Origin: Actinobacillus vicugnae
GTDB taxonomy: Bacteria > Pseudomonadota > Gammaproteobacteria > Enterobacterales > Pasteurellaceae
Length of the DNA stretch: 54,502 bases
Assembly: GCF_901687125.1 (NCBI RefSeq)
Contig: NZ_CABFJY010000009.1
Span: 1-54,502, forward strand
Direction: 5' to 3'
A program made the position numbers and the translations under genes. Shown piece after piece: positions 48,722 to 54,502 of the stretch (position 1 is its first letter; each line of letters begins with the position of its first letter). Under the pieces are notes generated by a model. It was not told the DNA's origin, searched no databases, and saw nothing but the letters and a program-made list of their open reading frames with translations.

Positions 48722-49315
48722 ATGAAAAAAAATCGTAATTCCACTTTACAAAATAAACCGCTTGGTGAAGTGCGTATCATTGCGGGGCTATGGCGAGGAC
48801 GAAAACTGCCTGTGCTTAATGCAGAAGGCTTGCGCCCCACCACGGATCGAGTAAAAGAAACGCTATTTAATTGGCTGATGAATGATGTGGCAGGAAGCCG
48901 TTGTTTGGATTGCTTTGCGGGCAGTGGCTCTCTTGGAATTGAAGCGCTTTCTCGCCAAGCACAAGCGGTCGTTTTTCTTGAAAAATTTGCAAATGCGGCA
49001 AAGTTATTAAAGCAGAATATCACTTCGCTAAAAACGCATAATGCCACGGTAATTAATACCGATACCCTGCAGTATTTAGCGCAAAAAAATTCTGAACAAG
49101 GCTTTGAAATCGTCTTTGTTGATCCGCCTTTTAATCATGATTTAGTGCCAAAAGTATTAATGTTATTGGCAGAAAATGGCTGGCTTGCTGAAAATGCATT
49201 GATTTATGTGGAAACAGAAAAAAATCATCCACCACTTGAGCTCCCTGCCAACTGGCAAATCATCAAAGAAAAAAGCGCAGGACAAGTAATAAGTCGCTTG
49301 ATCCAATGTCTATAA
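48722..49315 (+). CDS. rsmD: 16S rRNA m2G966 methyltransferase
   Basis: A 197-residue SAM-dependent methyltransferase. VRIIAGLWRGRKLPV, RPTTDRVKETLFNWL, LDCFAGSGSLGIEALSR and the catalytic DPPF in VFVDPPFNHD define RsmD. The ATG at 48722 gives the family N terminus; a TTG fourteen codons earlier is open but unlikely. No clear ribosome binding site precedes either. Divergent from ftsY. Confidence 0.94.
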   Translation: MKKNRNSTLQNKPLGEVRIIAGLWRGRKLPVLNAEGLRPTTDRVKETLFNWLMNDVAGSRCLDCFAGSGSLGIEALSRQAQAVVFLEKFANAAKLLKQNITSLKTHNATVINTDTLQYLAQKNSEQGFEIVFVDPPFNHDLVPKVLMLLAENGWLAENALIYVETEKNHPPLELPANWQIIKEKSAGQVISRLIQCL

Positions 49316-49378
49316 ATTTGACTTTTTTCGCTGTTATGGCAAATTAAGTCATATTATTTTACTTTTATATAACAAATT

Positions 49379-49690
49379 ATGAACAAATTAACGCCAGATG
49401 AAGCGATTGACATCGCTTACGATATTTTCCTTGAAATGGCAGGCGAGAACTTAGATCCTGCGGACATTTTATTATTTAACTTACAATTTGAAGAGCGTGG
49501 TGCCGTTGAAATGGTTGAAACCTCGGAAGATTGGGATCAAGAAATTGGTACACTCATCGATCCTGAAGCCTTTGCGGAAGTATGGGTTGGGTTAGTCAAT
49601 GATAATGATGAAATGGACGATGTATTCGCCCGCTTCTTAATCTCTCATGATGCCGATAACCGAGAATATCACGTTATCTGGAAAGAATAA
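49379..49690 (+). CDS. dsDNA-mimic protein of the DUF440 (YciU/HI1450) family
   Basis: A 103-residue very acidic protein nearly identical in its core to H. influenzae HI1450 ([52 protein letters not shown]). HI1450 has a DNA-like charge surface and was proposed to bind HU-type proteins. It starts at ATG 49379 with only a weak ribosome binding site. It is followed 15 bases later by the flavin reductase gene, probably one transcript. Confidence 0.9.
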   Translation: MNKLTPDEAIDIAYDIFLEMAGENLDPADILLFNLQFEERGAVEMVETSEDWDQEIGTLIDPEAFAEVWVGLVNDNDEMDDVFARFLISHDADNREYHVIWKE

Positions 49691-49705
49691 TTTAAAAGGA
49701 GCTTT

Positions 49706-50218
49706 ATGTCTTGTATTCCAAAACCCCAAGAAGTATCTGAATTTTCGCAGCAATTCCGCAATGCTATGGCGCATTTATCTGCTGCGGTAAGTATTGTTAC
49801 CACGAATGGTGCCGCAGGTAAAATCGGCATTACGGTATCTTCGGTTTGCTCAGTAACCGACACGCCCCCAACTTTACTGTTCTGTATTAATCAAAATAGC
49901 TCTGTGCACGATATTATCAAACAAAACGGCAAAGTATGTATCAATGTGTTAAGCCATGAACAAGAAGAAATGGCAAAACATTTTGCCTGTATGATGTGCA
50001 GTAGCATGGAAGAGCGTTTCGCTTGGGATATTTGGGATGAAGGCTTTGACGGTCAGCCCATATTGCGTGGTTCCATTTCATCTTTACAAGGCGATATTGT
50101 TGATACCCATTCGGTAGGCACTCACACCATTTTTATGGTTGAACTGAAACATATTGATGTAACCCCAAACACCAGCCTAGTCTATTTCGGACGCCAATTT
50201 AAAGGCGTTGAAATCTAA
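49706..50218 (+). CDS. Flavin reductase, HpaC-like
   Basis: A 170-residue NAD(P)H:flavin oxidoreductase with the FMN-binding split-barrel fold of the HpaC/HsaB reductases (FRNAMAHLSAAVSIVTTNG, GITVSSVCSVTDTPPTLLFCIN, GKVCINVLS). HpaC feeds reduced FAD to a two-component monooxygenase, but no monooxygenase gene is here, so its physiological partner is open. Start after AAAAGGAG. A terminator follows at 50244. Confidence 0.85.
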   Translation: MSCIPKPQEVSEFSQQFRNAMAHLSAAVSIVTTNGAAGKIGITVSSVCSVTDTPPTLLFCINQNSSVHDIIKQNGKVCINVLSHEQEEMAKHFACMMCSSMEERFAWDIWDEGFDGQPILRGSISSLQGDIVDTHSVGTHTIFMVELKHIDVTPNTSLVYFGRQFKGVEI

Positions 50219-50243
50219 TAAATCTTAGGTATTTTTGATATAA

Positions 50244-50267
50244 CCGACTATTTTAGTCGGTTTTTTT
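50244..50267 (+). terminator. Terminator after the flavin reductase gene
   Basis: CCGACTA-TTT-TAGTCGG followed by seven T. Confidence 0.92.
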
Positions 50268-50329
50268 ATTGCCTAGAAAAATGAGCGGAGTAAAATTCAG
50301 CATTATTTACTTTGTTAGAAGGATCAAAT

Positions 50330-51202
50330 ATGGAAAACTTAATTTGCTATAAACAAATGCCCGTTTGGAAAAAAGACTCTCTGCCACAAATGTTTCAAGA
50401 AAAACACAACACCAAAGAAGGCACTTGGGCAAAACTGACGATTTTAAAAGGCGAACTAAAATTCTATGTACTCACCGAGCAAGGCGAAGAAGTAAATGGC
50501 GTAATTTTCACGCCTGAAAATCAACCGCCGTTTGTTGAACCGCAACTTTGGCACAAAGTTGAAGCGCTTTCTGATGATTTAGCATGCCAACTGGCTTTCT
50601 ATTGTGAGCCGAAAGATTACTATGCGAAAAAATATAATCTGACTACAACGCACTCCGAAGTACTGAATGCGGTAAATTATGTGAAATCAGGCAAAGCGTT
50701 AGATTTAGGTTGTGGACGTGGACGCAACTCACTTTATCTCAACTTATTAGGTTTTGATGTGAAAGCGGTTGATTACAATGCTGAAAGCATCGATTTCTTA
50801 ACCTATATGATTGAGAAAGAGCAGCTCAACAATATTGAAACTGGCATTTATGATATTAACCAAGCAACTATTGGCAATCAAAATGGCGAATATGATTTGA
50901 TTGTTTCAACCGTGGTAATGATGTTCTTAAATCGTGAACGTATTCCTGCGATTATCGACAATATGCAGAAAAATACCAAAGTAGGCGGCTATAACTTGAT
51001 TGTCTGTGCGATGAGTACCGAGGAATACCCATGCCCAATGCCATTCTCATTTACCTTTGCAGAAGGCGAATTAGCAAATTATTACCAAGGCTGGGAATTG
51101 GTGAAATACAACGAAGATCTAGGCGAACTACACAAAACCGACGAAAACGGCAACCGCATTAAAATGCGTTTTGTGACAATGCTAGCCAAGAAAATCGCTT
51201 AA
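50330..51202 (+). CDS. tehB: SAM-dependent methyltransferase TehB (two-domain form)
   Basis: Tellurite-resistance methyltransferase. At 290 residues it is the Haemophilus form with an extra N-terminal cupin-like domain (about 1-90: [43 protein letters not shown]) ahead of the methyltransferase domain ([15 protein letters not shown]...VVMMFL). In H. influenzae TehB protects against tellurite and oxidants. The ATG at 50330 with AAGGA is chosen over an open frame six codons longer. No tehA is adjacent. Confidence 0.92.
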   Translation: MENLICYKQMPVWKKDSLPQMFQEKHNTKEGTWAKLTILKGELKFYVLTEQGEEVNGVIFTPENQPPFVEPQLWHKVEALSDDLACQLAFYCEPKDYYAKKYNLTTTHSEVLNAVNYVKSGKALDLGCGRGRNSLYLNLLGFDVKAVDYNAESIDFLTYMIEKEQLNNIETGIYDINQATIGNQNGEYDLIVSTVVMMFLNRERIPAIIDNMQKNTKVGGYNLIVCAMSTEEYPCPMPFSFTFAEGELANYYQGWELVKYNEDLGELHKTDENGNRIKMRFVTMLAKKIA

Positions 51203-51223
51203 TTTATCCATTTTATTCTAAAA

Positions 51224-51283
51224 ACAAGCGGTCAAATTCCTCTAAAATTTTGCAAAAAAATCAGAAAGATTTGACCGCTTGTT
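51224..51283. repeat. Inverted pair of uptake signal sequences
   Basis: ACAAGCGGTCAAATT faces GATTTGACCGCTTGT around an AT-rich centre after tehB, probably its terminator. Confidence 0.8.
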
Positions 51284-51310
51284 GTAGCTTCACTCTAAAT
51301 ATAAACCATG

Positions 51311-51396
51311 TGATTGGTAGGGACACAACGCTTCGTGTCCATCAAAAACAGAGCGTAATTTAAAACGGACGCCAAGTGTGGCGTCCGTATAATCAT
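51311..51396. repeat. Short inverted-repeat element, copy 2
   Basis: Second copy of the element at 17441-17526, flanked the same way (TGATTG at left, ATCATAT at right) and with the shared centre ATCAAAAAC.GAGC...ATTTAAA. The end repeats have drifted (GTAGGGACACAACGC against GTGTGGCGTCCGT). It lies between tehB and artM. Confidence 0.75.
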
Positions 51397-51426
51397 ATTA
51401 GACAAAATTGTCTTTAGTATTCACAT

Positions 51427-52110
51427 CTACGCTTTATCTGTCGCAGGGCGTTCAAATGCTAATACTTTGCGTTCTACTTTGCGTAATAACAGCGTCATAA
51501 TGCCCGTAATCACTAAGTAAATTGCGCCTGCAATACCGTAAATGGTGATCGCATCGTATTCCGTGCCGTAAAGCTGGCGAGCGTAGCCCATAATATCTAG
51601 TAAGGTAATGGTCGAAGCGAGTGAAGTTCCTTTAAATACTAAGATAATCTCATTGCTGTATGACGGTAACGCACGACGTAGCGCATACGGAATTAAAATT
51701 TTCAGCGTATCTAAACGGCTTAAACCCAGTGCTGCGCAGGTTTCCCATTGCCCTTTTGGAATCGCTTTTACCGCACCGTGAAATAATTGAGTGGAATAAG
51801 CGGCACTGTTTAACGCCAAAGCTAATGCGGCACAAAACCACGCATCCGATAAAAATTGCCATGCAAAACTATCAACAATCCATTGGAATTGACCAGGCCC
51901 GTGATAAATCAAGAAAAACTGTACCAACAACGGCGTGCCTGTAAATAGCATTAAAAAGCCATTTACTAATGCTTTGACTAACTTATTTTGCATCGAAAGC
52001 AAAAAGGTTAAAATCACCGCTAATACAAAGGCAATCAATAATGAAACCGCTGTTAAACCAAGGCTGGTCGGGATCCCTTGCGCAATAACGGCTAAATAAT
52101 CTTGAAACAT
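51427..52110 (-). CDS. artM: Arginine ABC transporter permease ArtM
   Basis: A 227-residue HisM/ArtM-type permease of the polar amino acid family. About five membrane segments are visible, with the ATPase-contact EAA loop ETCAALGLSRLDTLKILIPYALRRALP near 125-150. Last gene of artPIQM; its start overlaps the artQ stop by one base. Confidence 0.93.
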   Translation of the reverse strand: MFQDYLAVIAQGIPTSLGLTAVSLLIAFVLAVILTFLLSMQNKLVKALVNGFLMLFTGTPLLVQFFLIYHGPGQFQWIVDSFAWQFLSDAWFCAALALALNSAAYSTQLFHGAVKAIPKGQWETCAALGLSRLDTLKILIPYALRRALPSYSNEIILVFKGTSLASTITLLDIMGYARQLYGTEYDAITIYGIAGAIYLVITGIMTLLLRKVERKVLAFERPATDKA

Positions 52111-52781
52111 TATTTACCCCCTCTTTCAAAACGAGTGAAGCGCTTTTCAAGGCGGTTGATAATCACTTGGCTGATTAAGGTAATCGCCAAATAAATCAAT
52201 GCGGCTAAACCATACCAAGTAAACGGCTGATGTTCATTGGTATTAATTAAATCGGTTTGGCGTATTAAATCGTCCACACCAATTAATGAGATCAAAGCGG
52301 TATCTTTTAATAACACTAACCATTGATTACTTAACCCAGGTAAAGCATGACGCCAAACTTGTGGCATAATAATTTTTAGAAAAGTATGTGCTCGGCTCAA
52401 GCCTAGGGCTGCACCACTTTCCCATTGTCCATTTGGCACTGCTTGAATTGCGCCTCGTAGCGATTGCGAAGCGTATGCCGCAAAAATTAATGAAAGCGCC
52501 AACACCCCACAACTAAATGCGCTAAATTCGATATATTCACCCGTGATTTTCTCAACTAATTCTGTCGAGCCAAAATAAATCAGCAACACCACCAAAATTT
52601 CTGGCAAGCCACGTAACAGCGCTAAAAAAACAGAAGTCGGTTTACTTATGCAAGGTTGTTTGTGCATTTCAAATACAACAAATAACATTGAAAGTAATAA
52701 GCCGACCACAAGAGAGGCAAGCGCCAACCCTAAGGTCATTAGGGTTGCACTATAAATAAGTGGAAGATATTCTGAAAACAT
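52110..52781 (-). CDS. artQ: Arginine ABC transporter permease ArtQ
   Basis: A 223-residue sister permease of ArtM, with EAA loop ESGAALGLSRAHTFLKIIMPQVWRHALP and about five membrane segments. RGLPEILVVLLIYFGSTELV is typical of ArtQ. It is coupled to artM by a one-base overlap and begins 6 bases after artI. Confidence 0.93.
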   Translation of the reverse strand: MFSEYLPLIYSATLMTLGLALASLVVGLLLSMLFVVFEMHKQPCISKPTSVFLALLRGLPEILVVLLIYFGSTELVEKITGEYIEFSAFSCGVLALSLIFAAYASQSLRGAIQAVPNGQWESGAALGLSRAHTFLKIIMPQVWRHALPGLSNQWLVLLKDTALISLIGVDDLIRQTDLINTNEHQPFTWYGLAALIYLAITLISQVIINRLEKRFTRFERGGK

Positions 52782-52786
52782 AAAGC

Positions 52787-53506
52787 TTATTTAGTCATCC
52801 ATTTATCGTAGATTTTTTGGTATTCGCCATTCGTTTTAATCGCAGCTAAACCTTTATTTAATTCAGCCACTAATTCGCTATTTGATTTATTTACTGCAAT
52901 GCCTAAACCGTTACCGAAATATTTTTTATTGGTTACTTTATCGCCCACAAATGCAAGACTTTGCTCTTTTGAAAGCATATCCGCTAACACGGCAGTATCA
53001 CCGAAAATAATATCAATACGACCATTTTTTAAATCTAGCACTGCATCTTGTAATGAAGCGTATGATTTCGGTGCATATTGTTTTGCTTCAGCAACGACAT
53101 ATTGTTGGAAAGTTGTGCCGTTCTGCACCCCCACATTTTTAGCTGTGGTTAAATCTGCTTTGCCTTTTACCGCAATAAAACTTGCCGAGCTATCGTAATA
53201 TGCATCGGTAAATGCGACTTGCTTAGCGCGCGCTTCAGTAATATCTATTGCTGAAATGGCCGCATCAATACGTTTTTGTTTCACAGCTTGCACTAAGCCA
53301 TCAAATGATTGGCTTTTGAAAGTACAGTTTGCTTGGATTTCTTTACAGATTGCACTCGCAATATCCACATCAAAGCCAACAATTTCTCCTTTTTCGTTAG
53401 TTAATTCAAATGGTGGGTAGCTTGGTTCCATAGCAAATGTTAAATCTTTTGCTTGTGCTGAAAATGCAGTTAATGCGATTGCTGATGCTAATAATAATTT
53501 TTTCAT
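52787..53506 (-). CDS. artI: Arginine-binding periplasmic protein ArtI
   Basis: A 239-residue amino-acid-binding protein. The signal peptide is [32 protein letters not shown] and [18 protein letters not shown] open the mature protein and carry the ligand-binding residues. The start at 53506 gives this clean signal peptide; five codons upstream are open but unlikely. Ligand (arginine) is inferred from the operon and the ARG boxes. Confidence 0.92.
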   Translation of the reverse strand: MKKLLLASAIALTAFSAQAKDLTFAMEPSYPPFELTNEKGEIVGFDVDIASAICKEIQANCTFKSQSFDGLVQAVKQKRIDAAISAIDITEARAKQVAFTDAYYDSSASFIAVKGKADLTTAKNVGVQNGTTFQQYVVAEAKQYAPKSYASLQDAVLDLKNGRIDIIFGDTAVLADMLSKEQSLAFVGDKVTNKKYFGNGLGIAVNKSNSELVAELNKGLAAIKTNGEYQKIYDKWMTK

Positions 53507-53526
53507 AATGTGTCCTTGCATATAGT

Positions 53527-54261
53527 TTATTCTGAGTGAGAGAGATAGTTTTCAAATTGAGCAGTTTTTGGCTGTTCAAAACAGTCCGCACCGCCCTGTT
53601 CGATAATTTTACCTTTTTCCATATACACCACTTTGGTTGCGACTTTGCGAGCGACACCAACTTCGTGGGTTACGATCACTTGAGTGATGCCTGTACCTTG
53701 TAATTCTTTAATAATATCAACCACTTGTGCAGTAATTTCTGGATCAAGCGCAGCAGTTGGCTCATCAAATAACAAGACCTGCGGCTGCATCATTAATGCG
53801 CGAGCGATTGCCACACGCTGTTGTTGACCGCCCGATAATTGTAGCGGGAAGCGATCGGCAAACTCGCCTAAACGTAAACGCGCTAAATGTGCTTTCGCGC
53901 ATTGAATTGCTTCTTCTTTGGCTAAACCTAACACTTTCATCGGTGCTTCAATAAGATTTTGCATTACAGTTAAATGCGGCCATAAGTGATATTGTTGGAA
54001 TACCATACCCACTTCACGGCGTAATAATGCAATTTCTTTCGCATCCGTTTTAGCAGAAAGATTAAACTTGTGTTGTGCGATTTCAAGCGTACCCGATTGC
54101 GGGACTTCCATTAAGTTTAGTGTACGAATCAGAGTACTTTTACCCGCGCCACTCGGGCCTAACAGCACCACCGTATCGCCTTTCTCGATATCTAAATTAA
54201 TATCAAATAGCGCTTGGCTTGAGCCATAAAAAAAATTAACGTTGTGAATACGAATTGCCAT
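53527..54261 (-). CDS. artP: Arginine ABC transporter ATPase ArtP
   Basis: A 244-residue ATPase of the polar amino acid uptake family. Walker [11 protein letters not shown]-loop [17 protein letters not shown], signature [15 protein letters not shown], Walker [15 protein letters not shown] and switch VTHEVG. First gene of artPIQM, behind tandem ARG boxes. Confidence 0.94.
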   Translation of the reverse strand: MAIRIHNVNFFYGSSQALFDINLDIEKGDTVVLLGPSGAGKSTLIRTLNLMEVPQSGTLEIAQHKFNLSAKTDAKEIALLRREVGMVFQQYHLWPHLTVMQNLIEAPMKVLGLAKEEAIQCAKAHLARLRLGEFADRFPLQLSGGQQQRVAIARALMMQPQVLLFDEPTAALDPEITAQVVDIIKELQGTGITQVIVTHEVGVARKVATKVVYMEKGKIIEQGGADCFEQPKTAQFENYLSHSE

Positions 54262-54289
54262 TCGTTTAAAATCCTGTACATGTTAAACA

Positions 54290-54328
54290 ACTGAATGAAT
54301 AGTAATTTTTATTGCATAATCATGCAAG
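54290..54328 (-). promoter_or_regulatory. Tandem ARG boxes before artPIQM
   Basis: Two 18-base sites for ArgR, separated by exactly 3 bases as in enteric operators. On the minus strand CTTGCATGATTATGCAAT (54328-54311) and AATTACTATTCATTCAGT (54307-54290), against the consensus TGAAT-N4-ATTCA. The first is the near-palindromic TGCAT/ATGCA variant; the second has a perfect right half. ArgR with arginine would repress the transporter. Confidence 0.78.
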
Positions 54329-54376
54329 TTGTTTTTAGTGACAATTACAAAATGTTAATAAAAAACGACCGCTTAT

Positions 54377-54502
54377 TGATCTGCCCCCCAAAAGTTGGAC
54401 AGGTTAGTACACTATAAATATTGAGCTCTGTATTGTGCAGGGCTCAATCCTTTTAAATCCATTTTAATACGCTTTTGGTTGTAATACATCACATATTCTT
54501 CC
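54377..54502 (-). mobile_element. Partial IS3-family insertion sequence, orfB end
   Basis: The 3' end of an IS on the minus strand, with terminal repeat at 54377-54400 (TGATCTGCCCCCC...GTTGGAC). It matches the repeat at 104-127 except for one base inside the first 24. The rest lies beyond the window. It is oriented the same way as the copy at the left end. Confidence 0.88.
54412..54502 (-). CDS. IS3-family transposase OrfB, C-terminal fragment
   Basis: The last 29 residues before a TAG stop, ending YYNQKRIKMDLKGLSPAQYR..., match the C terminus of the DDE transposase OrfB (typical YN.KRI...L.G.SP..YR). The catalytic part is outside the window. Confidence 0.85.
   Translation of the reverse strand, partial: EEYVMYYNQKRIKMDLKGLSPAQYRAQYL

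Overview
The window is a 54.5 kb chromosomal segment from a member of the Pasteurellaceae. The nine-base core ACAAGCGGT / ACCGCTTGT, the uptake signal sequence of the Actinobacillus pleuropneumoniae-Mannheimia branch, recurs throughout, often as inverted pairs between genes. Gene content agrees: fhuCDBA in the A. pleuropneumoniae order, an HbpA-type haem/glutathione-binding lipoprotein, a two-domain TehB, artPIQM, a CRP-S-type site before comF and a giant trimeric autotransporter adhesin. I do not assign a species. Both ends run into the same kind of IS3-family element in the same orientation, so the window is probably one assembly contig broken at a repeated IS.

Layout, left to right: partial IS; a 2890-residue trimeric autotransporter adhesin very rich in N-x-S/T sequons (168-8840, minus); uvrD (plus); map and yhhQ (minus); the histidine operon hisL-G-D-[B3/4 protein]-C-[RAYT transposase]-B-[HEPN-like gene]-H-[CPBP gene]-A-F-IE (23751 down to 13124, minus); purC (plus) behind a PurR box; a small conserved protein and fhuCDBA (minus); potD, satP, an AldB-like dehydrogenase and hbpA (plus); pdxH, srmB, rimI-holD (minus) and divergent rsmC; a 440-base gene-free gap, an orphan LysR regulator, comF, a HAD phosphatase and a frameshifted Slam gene; ftsY-ftsE-ftsX (minus) divergent from rsmD; a DUF440 DNA mimic, an HpaC-like flavin reductase and tehB (plus); artPIQM (minus) behind tandem ARG boxes; partial IS.

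Most genes are core metabolism, transport and cell division. The unusual part is the his operon. It has its normal leader-peptide attenuator, but four non-histidine genes lie inside it and nearly every gap holds a palindromic repeat, of several unrelated families. One inserted gene is a RAYT (Y1 HUH) transposase flanked by seven hairpins of two types whose loops and inner bases are constant while the outer stems differ by paired changes. The inserted HEPN-like gene overlaps hisH by one base, so it is translationally built into the operon.

Regulatory sites readable from sequence include the his attenuator, a PurR operator overlapping the purC promoter, tandem ARG boxes before artP, a CRP-S (Sxy-dependent competence) site before comF, and hairpin-plus-U-tract leaders in front of yhhQ, potD and the adhesin gene that look like candidate transcriptional attenuators.
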